Made by a program: the position numbers and the translations under genes
The notes under the pieces: generated by a model
Seen by the model: only the letters and a program-made list of their open reading frames with translations
Database searches by the model: none
Told to the model about the DNA's origin: nothing
In this document: one piece after another, positions 27,315-37,252 of the stretch
Layout of the letters: each line of letters opens with the position of its first letter
Numbering within the stretch: position 1 is the first letter of the stretch
From: Shewanella gaetbuli
GTDB lineage: Bacteria; Pseudomonadota; Gammaproteobacteria; Enterobacterales; Shewanellaceae
Length of the DNA stretch: 64,000 bases
Direction: 5' to 3'
Assembly (NCBI RefSeq): GCF_023284065.1
Contig: NZ_JAKIKP010000003.1
Coordinates: forward strand, 186,001 to 250,000

Positions 27315-28481
27315 TTATAGCGTAGAGGCCGCAGCAGCGATCATCGCTTTTATTTGTTCAACAATGTCACCTTCAGCTTGAGAGTCATAACCTTTCACTT
27401 TAGGGGTGTGGATGTGACCCACAGGTATATTTCGATTAAATTGCTGCATTAATAAGATGCTGCGGTAAGAAATTTCATTAGATAAATACCCGCCACCTGC
27501 ACCTTCAACAGAGGTTGATTGTTGTAACTGGTTAATGGACGTTGCATCAAATTGACCTTTCTCTAAGGTGGTAACTTGATGATTGTCGTTGACTTGCCAA
27601 TGACCGGCGACTTTGGTCATAACCGCTGCGGGTAGAGTAAACTCGACAAATTCTGGACCATTTAAATTTTTACCATTTAGCATAGGGGCTATAGGCGAAG
27701 CTTTTGTTGCACCAGTAAGTACATTTAGATTATCTGGCGCCTCGGCACTACGGTTGCGGCCTGGAAACCGTTCTAAGTCGAAATTGTCTCGGCCCATGCT
27801 GACCGTGAAAATCATATCCACGCTATTTTCACGGTAAATTGGGGTCAATAATGATTCAATTATACCATTGTCAAAATCGGCAAAGCGCACAGGAATCATC
27901 ACGGTTTCAATTTGGGCTTTTTTGCCATTGATGTTAAAGCGGTAACCGTCTAAAGCTAACGCTGTTACTCCAGACGGATTACTTTGGCTGATGTCCCTAT
28001 CTAAGAAAAATGGGTCAAACCCCGTGAGCAGAATTTTTATTTGAACATCTTCTGCAAAATGGATGTCGCTAAACCCACGAGAAGACTTTTCAACAGCGCT
28101 GACTAATATTTGTCGCTGCCAAGGTGCAATGTTAAAGCCCACTTGTTGAGTTTTTAGGCTTTCACGCATTTTCAAACGGCTCCAGTATAATGAACGATCG
28201 TCAATATGACCGGACTGAACATCCTTTACTGCACGTTGCCATAAAACATGGCCTTCGTTTGCCACCATTTGGGTGATTGTTAACTCGTTATTCTCTGCTA
28301 ATAATTTAGTATTTAATGCTTTAGTGGCTTTGCTATATCTATCGACGACTTGTGGAATTGTGTCGCTTGCCAAGGCGATACGGCGTTCTTCTACGTCTTT
28401 AGATAAGGTGTTGGCCTGTAAAAAACTAGGCACGAGCATGAAACATAGGCTAGATAATGTAATAAGAGGTTTAATTATCAT
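27315..28481 (-). CDS. Exported pyroglutamyl-peptidase I (C15) homologue with Ser at the catalytic Cys position
   Basis: 388 residues with a signal peptide (MIIKPLITLSSLCFMLVPSF, ending near LQA) and about 125 extra N-terminal residues before a C15-type core. Core landmarks are ILLTGFDPFFLD and NPSGVTALALDG (150-178), FDLERFPGRN (Glu237 at the catalytic Glu position) and VGHIHTPKV (His358 at the catalytic His position). The nucleophile motif, YVCN in known enzymes, reads GYLSNEISY here, so Ser334 replaces Cys. Either activity has shifted or it is lost and the protein binds peptides. The family itself is cytoplasmic, so export is also unusual. AAGGACTGCCAAG precedes the ATG. It is probably co-transcribed with sprT. 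Confidence 0.8.
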   Translation of the reverse strand: MIIKPLITLSSLCFMLVPSFLQANTLSKDVEERRIALASDTIPQVVDRYSKATKALNTKLLAENNELTITQMVANEGHVLWQRAVKDVQSGHIDDRSLYWSRLKMRESLKTQQVGFNIAPWQRQILVSAVEKSSRGFSDIHFAEDVQIKILLTGFDPFFLDRDISQSNPSGVTALALDGYRFNINGKKAQIETVMIPVRFADFDNGIIESLLTPIYRENSVDMIFTVSMGRDNFDLERFPGRNRSAEAPDNLNVLTGATKASPIAPMLNGKNLNGPEFVEFTLPAAVMTKVAGHWQVNDNHQVTTLEKGQFDATSINQLQQSTSVEGAGGGYLSNEISYRSILLMQQFNRNIPVGHIHTPKVKGYDSQAEGDIVEQIKAMIAAAASTL

Positions 28482-28631
28482 CTTGGCAGTCCTTGATAAG
28501 CTGATAGCAGAAACGCTGAGTAATTATAATAATAGTGGTTAATGGCCGATAGTTCACCGCGACTAACGATGTATGTGTTGGTTATACCATAAAAAATACA
28601 TTTGCAGTCAAGCTACATAGCACAGCATAAA

Positions 28632-29543
28632 CTAATTCATAATAGAGTTTAACGACTCTTGGTTACTATAGCGTTTAGAGATAAAGTCTAAAAATGCACT
28701 AATATTGGCGGCCAGTTGACGTCGACTTGAGTACACTCCGTAAACTTTAATCGAATCCATTGGCCATTCTTGCAAAATGGGGACGAGGCTACCAGAGGCG
28801 ATTTCTTGTTTGCAGCTGGTATTGGATAGTAACGCAATACCAAAATCGTCCAATGCAAATCGTTTTACCATATTGGCGCTATTAACTCGCACTTTACGTT
28901 GAAAAGTGGCCATTATTTTTCGATTACCTTTACCTACAGACCAAATGGGCGCAGATAAGGTTGTACCCAATAAAATACCTTGATGTTGAGATAATTCTTG
29001 TGGGGTTGCCGGAGCGCCGAATTTTTTGATGTAATTTGGACTCGCTACTAAGATGGGTTGGCGTTCAAATAGTAATCTGGCAACAAGATCTGAAGATTGT
29101 AATGGGCCATATTTCAGCGCAATATCGTAACCTTCTCCCACCAAGCTAACATCACTGTCGGTGAACTGGATATCGAGTTCAATATTGGGATATAAACGCA
29201 TAAAACTTGAGCACAAATGACCAATAACCTCTTGTGAAAAAGAGACTGGAATGGCTATGCGTAATGAGCCTGAAATATCATTATGGGTGTTTTCGATGAT
29301 TGCTTTGGCGGCTTCAATCTCTTGGCTGATGGATTCACAGTGCTGAAAAAACAGGGCTCCAACTTGAGTTAGACTGATATTTCGGGTGTCTCGTTGTAAT
29401 AATCGGACGCCTAATTCCTCTTCTAATTGAGCAACTTTTCGGCTTATTGTCGATTTAGCTTGTCCGATGTCTCGTGCTGCTTGAGAGAAACCGTTAGCCC
29501 TTACTACCGCTGCAAACAGCATCATACCGTTCAAATCTGGCAT
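28632..29543 (-). CDS. LysR-type transcriptional regulator
   Basis: A 303-residue regulator. The N-terminal winged helix is MPDLNGMMLFAAVVRANGFS onwards with SQAARDIGQAKSTISRKVAQLEEELGVRLLQR-type spacing, shown by AARDIGQAKSTISRKVAQLE. A LysR substrate-binding domain follows (SGSLRIAIPVSFSQEV.., DIALKYGPLQSSDLVARLL). It is divergent from the giant carboxylase gene with a 126-base gap, so it may control that gene. The inducer is unknown. Confidence 0.92.
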   Translation of the reverse strand: MPDLNGMMLFAAVVRANGFSQAARDIGQAKSTISRKVAQLEEELGVRLLQRDTRNISLTQVGALFFQHCESISQEIEAAKAIIENTHNDISGSLRIAIPVSFSQEVIGHLCSSFMRLYPNIELDIQFTDSDVSLVGEGYDIALKYGPLQSSDLVARLLFERQPILVASPNYIKKFGAPATPQELSQHQGILLGTTLSAPIWSVGKGNRKIMATFQRKVRVNSANMVKRFALDDFGIALLSNTSCKQEIASGSLVPILQEWPMDSIKVYGVYSSRRQLAANISAFLDFISKRYSNQESLNSIMN

Positions 29544-29669
29544 TTACACCCCACTGTCTCATTTTTGGAACAAAGCGTCCAAGGTAGTTTATATGGTAAT
29601 TAGACTATTAACAAAGTTATATTTACGGGCTAAAAATTCCAGAGGCTAAATTAGGCAGAGGATCTAAGG

Positions 29670-32600
29670 ATGACCAGCAAAAAGCAGCCCGCTAAAACGA
29701 CTCAAGTACAATCAGCTGATCCATTATTTTTACAAGCTGAACACTTGGCAAAAGATTTCTCATTATTTCCTGCTCATAGTAAGCAGAGTTTGTCTGAAGA
29801 AATTAAAGGCTTATTAACTGAAGATGCGATTCAAGCAAACCTAAAAGGGTTGGCATCTTTAGATGTAGATGGCTATGTCAATAAAGTCATTTTGCCTTCT
29901 CAAGACAAAAATCGCCCAGGTGCGAAACGTATGATTGCTGACCTTAAAGGTAGAATCATTGCAGAAAGCCATCAAGGCCCTTTTTATCGTGCTGAAGTCG
30001 AACTTAACTTCGGTACTCGATCTCGTCGTATTGGTTTTATTGCTCAAGAGCGCAGTACCGCCAATGGTGCGTGGATGCCTGAGCATCATATCGCTGCGTG
30101 TAATGCGATTCGTCATTTCGCCGAACTATCTATGCCTATTGTGTATCTTATTGATACACCAGGTGCCGATGCGGGTGAAATTGCTAACAGCAACAACCAA
30201 GCACATTCTATTTCTAAGGCGATTGCTGAAAGTGCCAACGTTGACGTGCCTACCGTGGGTATTGTTGTCGGTGCTGGCTACTCTGGTGGCGCAATTCCTT
30301 TAGCCGCTGCTAATATTTTATTATCTTTACGTGATGGTATTTTCAATACCATTCAGCCGCAGGGTTTACAAAGTATTGCGCGCAAATACAACTTGTCATG
30401 GCAAGAGTGTGCTAAGTCAGTGGGCGTTTCGCCAGAAGAGTTATATAGCGCAGGGTGTATTGACGGTATTGTTGACTTTACTCCTAGCGATAAAGACGAG
30501 CGTCAGCATAATTTACGTCGTGCGATTATTAGCTCAATTGAAGCAGTTGAAAGAGCCGCGGTTAATTTTGTGCGTGAGTCAACAGACTTAAAAGAGCATT
30601 ATGACCGCAGTTTAGAGCGTTTCTTAGCGCCGTCTGAAAATTTAGTAACCCTAGAAAATAACACTGGATTAGCCATTGCAAGCAATCCAACAATGCACCA
30701 CAACATTTTTGGTAGTGCATATCGTTATTTACGTTACCTCACGCTTCGTAGCCGTATTCACTCTATTTCTCAAGACCAATATGGCCGTCTATCTAAAGTT
30801 AGCGTGCCAAAAGGTGATTTGCTTGAGCGTATTAAGCAAGAGCAAGAACGCGTATTCCAAGCATGGTTAACGAACCCTGATAAATTGGTTTATGACGAAG
30901 AGCTTAATAAACTATGGGGCAACTTTACCGCCAAGCGCAGTGAAGTTTCTACCGAGCGTAACGTGATTACCCGTTTTATTTTAGGTGAACCAAAAGAGAA
31001 CTATAAAAAAGCCCGTAAAGCTCTACTTTTCAATATTGGCTGGTCTTTATATCACCGCTGGAAAAGTAACGCTGCTAATAACTTTAAAGGTTTAATTAAG
31101 CATTTAGAGTCTTTACCAAAAGAAACTACCCAAGCGCCTTGGCCTGAGCTAAATCAGTTAACGGTTCTTGATGTTGTTGTTAATGACGAATTACGTGAAG
31201 ACTTCATTTGGCAATGTCACAATATTCTGATCTTTAACGCGCTATATGACAATGTGGTGGGTAGCTTAGCGTCTATCTCTAAAGAAGCGATGACCTCTAA
31301 AAGCTTGGCGCGTTCATCTGTTGATGGTCTATTACATAAATCTATTGACGTGGCGTTATCGACTAATGATGAAGCTAACGACAAAGCGAAATTCTACAAG
31401 TGGTTAAAATACTTCATGGCGCAATCTAATCGCGCTGAATTGTTAACCCGAGTCGAGCAATGGAAGAGTGTGGGATTCCCACAACTTAACGATTCGTTAT
31501 TCGTTATTTTAACTTACTTCTTTGAGCGTCTATTACCAGAATACTTCGATAGTGAAGACGAGCACGATAAATACAAAGGGGCAATTAACCCAGTTCGTAT
31601 TGGTCGTCGTAAAGATTTCTGGAACCGCTTAACCATGGGTTATCAAGATTTATTAATCCAGAAAGTGTTACGTGAAGAGAAGCAAAAAGGCTCAATGAGC
31701 TGGGAGAATATTATTGCTAAATTCTTCACTCATTTTGACGAAATTGATGCAGATAAAATGTCTGCAAACTTACTTAACTTCCCAGGTTTCCGTTTATCAA
31801 TTGAAGATGCTATTGATAAGAAAATTCGCCCTTGTGGTTTAATCACTGGTTTAGCTGATTTTGAACAAGACGGTAAAAAACTGCGTGTGGGTGTAGCGGT
31901 ATCGAATACGGCTTTCCAAGCCGGTGCTTTTGATATGGCCAGTGCTGAGAAATTCAGCGCGCTATTAATCGAATGTGCGAAACGTAAGTTACCGGTGATT
32001 TGTTTTATCAGCTCAGGCGGTATGCAAACCAAAGAAGGTGCAGCGGCGTTATTCTCGATGGCAGTAGTGAATGACCGTATTACTCGTTTTATTCGTGATA
32101 ATGAATTACCTGTATTGATGTTCGGTTTTGGTGATTGTACCGGTGGTGCACAGGCGAGTTTTGTTACTCACCCATTAGTGCAAACTTACTACCTGTCTGG
32201 TACTAACATGCCATTTGCTGGCCAAATGGTTGTGCCTGCTTATTTACCTTCAACCGCCACGCTATCGAATTACTTGTCAAAAGTGCCTGGTGCAATGACC
32301 GGGTTGGTGTATAACCCGTTCAGCGACTCTTTAGATGGTCAATTGTCAGGTATTGACCCATTAATGCCATTGCCTACGGTAAGCATTGAAGGGGTGATAA
32401 ATAAGGCGTTATCTTCACTTGCTCCGGAAGTGGAAGAAGTTGAAGACGTTATTGTTCAAGACGACCCTCGCGCGTTGATGAAGCCAATCGACAAAGTACT
32501 TGTTCATGCTCGTGGTTGTACAGCGGTTAAGTTAATTCGCAAAGCTCACGATAATAATATCAATGTCGTTTTAGTGGCATCTGACCCAGATATGACCTCT

Positions 32601-34223
32601 GTACCTGCAGATATGCTTAAAGAGAACGACAAGCTTGTGTGTATTGGTGGTAATACGTCTGACGAAAGTTATCTAAATGCTTACTCAGTATTACGAGTCG
32701 CCGATTACGAAAATGTTGATGCACTGCATCCTGGCATTGGCTTCTTGTCAGAAAGCCCTCAGTTTGCGGCATTATGTGTTAACAATGGCGTGAACTTTGT
32801 TGGCCCGAGCGTAAACTCGATGACGACAATGGGTAATAAATCGAACGCGATTAAGACCTCACAAGGCCAGAATGTGCCTGTGGTTCCTGGCTCACATGGT
32901 ATTTTGACCAACGCTGAACAAGCGGTGAATGTGGCGCTTGAAATTGGTTACCCAGTACTGCTTAAAGCGGTGCAAGGTGGTGGCGGTAAAGGTATTCAGG
33001 TGGTAAAACGTCCTGAAGATATGATTGGATTATTCCAAAAAACCTCTACTGAAGCAGCAGCAGCCTTTGGTAACGGTGACTTGTATCTAGAAAAATATGT
33101 TACCTCACTACGTCACATTGAAGTCCAATTATTGCGTGATAAGTTTGGCAACACCAAAGTATTGGGTATTCGTGACTGTTCTGTACAGCGTAATAACCAG
33201 AAAGTCATCGAAGAGTCTGGTTCAACGATGTTGCCTGAAGAACTGAAGCAGAAGGTAATGGAATATACCCGTGCTTTAGGTGACGCTACTGACTACATGG
33301 GTGCAGGTACTGTTGAGTTTATTTACAACTTAGATGCCAACGAAGTGTACTTCATGGAAATGAATACACGCTTACAGGTTGAGCATCCGGTAACGGAAGC
33401 CACTTCTGGTATTGATATTGTGAGTGCCCAGTTTGATATTGCCGCAGGTCGTTCAATTGAGAAGCTAGAGCCTGTAGAGCAAGGTTATGCCATGGAAGTG
33501 CGTGTAACTGCAGAGAAAGCCGCATTAGATAGCCACGGCGTATTACAGTTATTGCCAAACCCAGGGTTAATTACTGAGTGCATCATGCCAGAAGCTGACA
33601 ACGTAGAGTTAATTTCAATTGCTGAAAAAGGCAAAGAAGTTTCTCCGTATTACGACAGCTTAATTGCGCAAATTATTATTCGTGGTGAAAGCCGTGAAGA
33701 TGTTGTGCAAAAAATGTATGACTATCTAGATAGCGTAGTGATCAAAGGTATTGCCACTAACATTCCGTTATTAAAACGTATCTTGAAAGATGCGACCTTT
33801 AATGAAGGGGTTTACGATACTAACTACTTACCACGCTTAATGGCTGAATTAGATATTCCTGAGCTCATTGCTGAAATGGAAGCTGCTGCTGAAACAGCTA
33901 AAGTCGATACTGAATCATTACGTGTTGGTGAAAGTAATGAGTTGAAAGTATTGGCTCAAGGTGCTGGTATTTTCTATACCTCACCAGCGCCAGGTGAAGC
34001 TGACTTTGTTAAAGAAGGTGACATTGTTACTGTTGAACAAACGCTTGCGCTTACAGAAGCGATGAAGATGTTCTCGCAGGTAACGCTGGCTGGATTTAAT
34101 CGTCAAAGTGCAGTGCTTTATCCTGAAGATCAGCAATACCGCATCGAGCGTATTCTGAACAGTAATGGCCAACAAGTTTCACAAGGTGATTTGTTGTTTG
34201 TTATTTCTCCTGTGGAAGCATAA
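29670..34223 (+). CDS. Single-chain biotin-dependent acyl-CoA carboxylase (carboxyltransferase, biotin carboxylase and biotin carrier fused)
   Basis: A 1517-residue protein carrying all functions of a biotin carboxylase. Residues about 80-300 resemble AccA (IVYLIDTPGADAGEIANS, VVGAGYSGGAIPLAAAN), and about 700-920 resemble AccD (FISSGGMQTKEGAAALFSMA, FGDCTGGAQASF). From about 935 to 1390 there is a biotin carboxylase with ATP-grasp motifs (VLLKAVQGGGGKGIQVV, FMEMNTRLQVEHPVTE). The end is a biotinyl domain with EAMKM (Lys1466). The substrate acyl-CoA is not clear from sequence. Normal heteromeric accABCD is not in the window. GAGGATCTAAGG precedes the ATG. A LysR gene is divergent, and a terminator follows directly. 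Confidence 0.9.
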   Translation: MTSKKQPAKTTQVQSADPLFLQAEHLAKDFSLFPAHSKQSLSEEIKGLLTEDAIQANLKGLASLDVDGYVNKVILPSQDKNRPGAKRMIADLKGRIIAESHQGPFYRAEVELNFGTRSRRIGFIAQERSTANGAWMPEHHIAACNAIRHFAELSMPIVYLIDTPGADAGEIANSNNQAHSISKAIAESANVDVPTVGIVVGAGYSGGAIPLAAANILLSLRDGIFNTIQPQGLQSIARKYNLSWQECAKSVGVSPEELYSAGCIDGIVDFTPSDKDERQHNLRRAIISSIEAVERAAVNFVRESTDLKEHYDRSLERFLAPSENLVTLENNTGLAIASNPTMHHNIFGSAYRYLRYLTLRSRIHSISQDQYGRLSKVSVPKGDLLERIKQEQERVFQAWLTNPDKLVYDEELNKLWGNFTAKRSEVSTERNVITRFILGEPKENYKKARKALLFNIGWSLYHRWKSNAANNFKGLIKHLESLPKETTQAPWPELNQLTVLDVVVNDELREDFIWQCHNILIFNALYDNVVGSLASISKEAMTSKSLARSSVDGLLHKSIDVALSTNDEANDKAKFYKWLKYFMAQSNRAELLTRVEQWKSVGFPQLNDSLFVILTYFFERLLPEYFDSEDEHDKYKGAINPVRIGRRKDFWNRLTMGYQDLLIQKVLREEKQKGSMSWENIIAKFFTHFDEIDADKMSANLLNFPGFRLSIEDAIDKKIRPCGLITGLADFEQDGKKLRVGVAVSNTAFQAGAFDMASAEKFSALLIECAKRKLPVICFISSGGMQTKEGAAALFSMAVVNDRITRFIRDNELPVLMFGFGDCTGGAQASFVTHPLVQTYYLSGTNMPFAGQMVVPAYLPSTATLSNYLSKVPGAMTGLVYNPFSDSLDGQLSGIDPLMPLPTVSIEGVINKALSSLAPEVEEVEDVIVQDDPRALMKPIDKVLVHARGCTAVKLIRKAHDNNINVVLVASDPDMTSVPADMLKENDKLVCIGGNTSDESYLNAYSVLRVADYENVDALHPGIGFLSESPQFAALCVNNGVNFVGPSVNSMTTMGNKSNAIKTSQGQNVPVVPGSHGILTNAEQAVNVALEIGYPVLLKAVQGGGGKGIQVVKRPEDMIGLFQKTSTEAAAAFGNGDLYLEKYVTSLRHIEVQLLRDKFGNTKVLGIRDCSVQRNNQKVIEESGSTMLPEELKQKVMEYTRALGDATDYMGAGTVEFIYNLDANEVYFMEMNTRLQVEHPVTEATSGIDIVSAQFDIAAGRSIEKLEPVEQGYAMEVRVTAEKAALDSHGVLQLLPNPGLITECIMPEADNVELISIAEKGKEVSPYYDSLIAQIIIRGESREDVVQKMYDYLDSVVIKGIATNIPLLKRILKDATFNEGVYDTNYLPRLMAELDIPELIAEMEAAAETAKVDTESLRVGESNELKVLAQGAGIFYTSPAPGEADFVKEGDIVTVEQTLALTEAMKMFSQVTLAGFNRQSAVLYPEDQQYRIERILNSNGQQVSQGDLLFVISPVEA

Positions 34224-34262
34224 TCAGCTAATACTGATACTCGGTTATTGGTAACAAGTATA

Positions 34263-34290
34263 AAAATGCCCGTTTAATCACGGGCATTTT
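34263..34290 (+). terminator. Rho-independent terminator of the fused carboxylase gene
   Basis: The stem AAAATGCCCG/CGGGCATTTT with an eight-base loop and a T7 run starts 40 bases after the stop codon. Confidence 0.9.
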
Positions 34291-34450
34291 TTTGTCCAAA
34301 AATGGGCTTAAGTAAGCGGTTGACAGACTAATTTTTCATAATGTGGGTCAATAACGTCTAAAGTGGAGCAATTTCATAAAAATTTAATCGTGTTTAAAAA
34401 ATAATCGATTATTTTTAATTCATTGTTTTTAATGGGGTAATGTCTAATTT

Positions 34451-34488
34451 TTGCAATATTTAGCAATTTAAATTGATAAATATTGCAA
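34451..34488. promoter_or_regulatory. 38-bp near-perfect palindrome upstream of the EF-G promoter
   Basis: Outer arms TTGCAATATTTA and TAAATATTGCAA enclose the self-palindrome CAATTTAAATTG, with only one mismatched pair in 38 bases. It ends seven bases before the predicted -35 box. It could be an operator for a dimeric regulator, an AT-rich activating element, or a cruciform. No known site is recognised. Confidence 0.5.
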
Positions 34489-34495
34489 CTCCTAT

Positions 34496-34524
34496 TTGCG
34501 CCCAGCATAGTTCCAATTTACAAT
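34496..34524 (+). promoter_or_regulatory. Candidate promoter of the EF-G gene
   Basis: TTGCGC (34496-34501) and TACAAT (34519-34524) are 17 bases apart. A GC-containing discriminator (ATGCGCC) follows. About 90 bases of leader separate it from the ATG. Confidence 0.5.
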
Positions 34525-34612
34525 ATGCGCCTTAAATAACCTGATGTGCGGTGTGTCGGTACTTTTTTCGCATACTCCGTCTACTTCTTAAACTAATCAT
34601 TAAAGTTGAATC

Positions 34613-36706
34613 ATGACCGAATTATCCAAATACAGAAACATTGGTATCTTCGCTCACGTTGACGCGGGTAAAACCACGACCACCGAGCGTATTCTTAAGC
34701 TAACCGGTAAGATCCATAAGATCGGTGAAGTTCATGATGGTGAATCTACTACTGACTTCATGGAACAGGAAGCTGAGCGCGGTATTACCATTCAATCAGC
34801 AGCAGTAAGCTGTTTCTGGAATGACCACCGTTTCAACGTTATCGACACTCCAGGCCACGTTGACTTCACCGTTGAAGTATATCGTTCGCTTAAAGTTCTT
34901 GATGGCGGTATCGGTGTTTTCTGTGGCAGCGGTGGTGTAGAGCCTCAGTCAGAAACTAACTGGCGTTATGCTAACGAATCTGAAGTTTCGCGTATCATCT
35001 TCGTAAACAAGTTAGACCGTATGGGTGCTGACTTCTTACGTGTTGTTAAGCAAACTAAAGACGTTTTAGCTGCTAACCCATTAGTAATGGTTTTACCAAT
35101 CGGTATCGAAGACCAGTTCACTGGTGTAGTTGATCTATTAACCCGTAAAGCATGGGTTTGGGATGAAACTGGACAAGCTGAAAACTACAAAATCGAAGAT
35201 GTTCCAGCTGATATGGTTGACATGGTAGAAGAATACCGTGAGCAATTAATCGAAACTGCTGTTGAGCAAGACGATGACCTAATGGAAGCTTACATGGAAG
35301 GTGAAGAGCCTTCAATGGAAGACATCAAGCGTTGTATCCGTGCGGGTACTCGTACAATGGCATTCTTCCCAACATACTGTGGTTCTGCATTCAAAAACAA
35401 AGGTATGCAGTTATTATTAGACGCAGTTGTTGATTACCTACCTGACCCAGTTGAAGTTGATCCACAACCATTAACTGACGAAGAAGGTAACGAAACAGGT
35501 GAATACGCAATCGTTGATGCAGATGCGCCATTAAAAGCATTAGCATTCAAGATTATGGATGACCGTTTTGGTGCATTAACTTTCGTACGTATCTACTCAG
35601 GTCGTATTAAGAAAGGTGACACCATCCTTAACTCTGCTACAGGTAAAACTGAGCGTGTTGGCCGTATGGTTGAGATGCAAGCAGATGAGCGTAACGAATT
35701 AGATTCAGCTCAAGCGGGTGACATCATCGCTATCGTTGGTATGAAGAATGTTCAAACTGGTCACACTTTATGTGATGTTAAACATCCTTGTACTCTTGAA
35801 GCAATGGTATTCCCAGAGCCAGTTATCTCTATCGCAGTAGCACCTAAAGATAAAGGTGGTTCTGAGAAAATGGGTATCGCTATCGGTAAAATGATTGCAG
35901 AAGATCCATCTTTCCGCGTAGAAACTGACGAAGATTCAGGCGAAACCATTCTTAAAGGTATGGGTGAGCTTCACTTAGACATTAAAGTTGACATCCTTAA
36001 GCGTACTTACGGTGTTGACCTAATTGTTGGTGAGCCTCAAGTTGCTTACCGTGAAACTATCACGCAAGTTACTGAAGATAGCTACACGCATAAGAAACAG
36101 TCTGGTGGTTCTGGTCAGTTTGGTAAAATTGACTATGTTATCCGTCCTGGCGAGCAAAACTCTGGCTTTACCTTCAAGTCTTCAGTTGTTGGTGGTAACG
36201 TACCTAAAGAATTCTGGCCTGCAGTTGAGAAAGGTTTCGCATCTATGATGCAAACTGGTACTGTTGCTGGTTTCCCAGTATTAGACGTTGAACTAGAACT
36301 TGTAGATGGTGCTTTCCACGCAGTTGACTCGTCAGCTATCGCGTTCGAAATCGCTGCTAAAGGTGCTTTCCGTCAATCTATGCCTAAAGCAGGCGCACAG
36401 CTTCTTGAGCCTGTGATGAAAGTTGACGTATTCAGCCCTGAAGATAACGTTGGTGACGTAATTGGTGACTTAAACCGTCGTCGCGGTATGATCAAAGATC
36501 AACAAGCTGGCGTTACTGGTGTTCGCATTAAAGGTGACGTACCGTTATCTGAAATGTTCGGTTACATCGGTTCACTACGTACAATGACATCTGGTCGTGG
36601 TCAGTTCTCTATGGAGTTCTCTCACTACTCACCATGTCCTAACAGCGTTGCTGAAAAAGTAATTGCTGAAGTTAAAGAGCGTAAAGCTGCTGAAGCTAAG
36701 AAGTAA
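34613..36706 (+). CDS. fusA: Translation elongation factor G, stand-alone copy
   Basis: A 697-residue GTPase that drives translocation or ribosome recycling. The G motifs are complete: [36 protein letters not shown]. Domains II to V follow, with [21 protein letters not shown] and the C-terminal [19 protein letters not shown]. It is not in the usual rpsL-rpsG-fusA-tufA string and looks like the second EF-G known from Shewanella-like genomes. Paralogue status is inferred from context, since the str operon is outside the window. It has its own promoter and terminator. A long untranslated leader and a large palindrome upstream suggest separate control. Confidence 0.92.
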   Translation: MTELSKYRNIGIFAHVDAGKTTTTERILKLTGKIHKIGEVHDGESTTDFMEQEAERGITIQSAAVSCFWNDHRFNVIDTPGHVDFTVEVYRSLKVLDGGIGVFCGSGGVEPQSETNWRYANESEVSRIIFVNKLDRMGADFLRVVKQTKDVLAANPLVMVLPIGIEDQFTGVVDLLTRKAWVWDETGQAENYKIEDVPADMVDMVEEYREQLIETAVEQDDDLMEAYMEGEEPSMEDIKRCIRAGTRTMAFFPTYCGSAFKNKGMQLLLDAVVDYLPDPVEVDPQPLTDEEGNETGEYAIVDADAPLKALAFKIMDDRFGALTFVRIYSGRIKKGDTILNSATGKTERVGRMVEMQADERNELDSAQAGDIIAIVGMKNVQTGHTLCDVKHPCTLEAMVFPEPVISIAVAPKDKGGSEKMGIAIGKMIAEDPSFRVETDEDSGETILKGMGELHLDIKVDILKRTYGVDLIVGEPQVAYRETITQVTEDSYTHKKQSGGSGQFGKIDYVIRPGEQNSGFTFKSSVVGGNVPKEFWPAVEKGFASMMQTGTVAGFPVLDVELELVDGAFHAVDSSAIAFEIAAKGAFRQSMPKAGAQLLEPVMKVDVFSPEDNVGDVIGDLNRRRGMIKDQQAGVTGVRIKGDVPLSEMFGYIGSLRTMTSGRGQFSMEFSHYSPCPNSVAEKVIAEVKERKAAEAKK

Positions 36707-36740
36707 TTCTTACTTTAAACAGTAACTCCGCTTTTTAATT

Positions 36741-36765
36741 AAAAACCGCTGCCTTAGCAGCGGTT
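36741..36765 (+). terminator. Rho-independent terminator of the EF-G gene
   Basis: A GC-rich stem AAACCGCTGC/GCAGCGGTTT with a short loop is followed by T7, 35 bases after the stop. Confidence 0.92.
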
Positions 36766-37006
36766 TTTTTATGCCACTTTTACGATGATTTAAACCACTT
36801 AATGACAATATAAGTGAGTTGCCATGATGATTTATCATTGAGTGGGTATGCGTTTTCAAGGGTGCTAAAGTCACAAGCAGAAGGTTTAGGGTGCATAACC
36901 GTATTGAAGTTGCTCAGACTGCTGTTGTGGGGGGCGTTAAGTAGATTAAGAAAGAAGGCAGTAAACCCTGATTGGAGTAGGGCTTACTTAACGCTATTAG
37001 CAGTGG

Positions 37007-37252
37007 CTACTTTTTTATTACCCTCAGCAGTAAGATCAATAAAATTGCGCCTACAGTAGCCGTAACAATAGAGCCGATAATGCCACTTGTGGTGATATTG
37101 AAAAAGCTGAATACAAAGCCGCCAATGAACGCCCCAATGATGCCAATGACAATATTGCCTATTAGGCTATAGCCCCCCTTCATTAACATTCCGGCTAACC
37201 AGCCAGCAATTGCGCCTATAACGATGATGATGACTAATGCATTAATATCCAA
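37007..37252 (-). CDS. GlsB/YeaQ/YmgE-family small membrane protein
   Basis: An 81-residue, glycine-rich inner-membrane protein with three hydrophobic segments. The pattern AIAGWLAGMLMKGG, NIVIGIIGAFIGGFVF, then GIIGSIVTATVGAILLILLLRVIKK is the transglycosylase-associated (YeaQ/YmgE) family, linked to envelope or acid stress. The start is TTG after GGAGAG. Monocistronic. Confidence 0.9.
   Translation of the reverse strand: MDINALVIIIVIGAIAGWLAGMLMKGGYSLIGNIVIGIIGAFIGGFVFSFFNITTSGIIGSIVTATVGAILLILLLRVIKK

Noticed and set aside
36814..37059. 81-codon open frame on the plus strand between the EF-G terminator and the GlsB-like gene
   Set aside because: It starts at a GTG without a ribosome-binding site, runs antisense into the end of the GlsB-like gene, and has no recognisable protein character.
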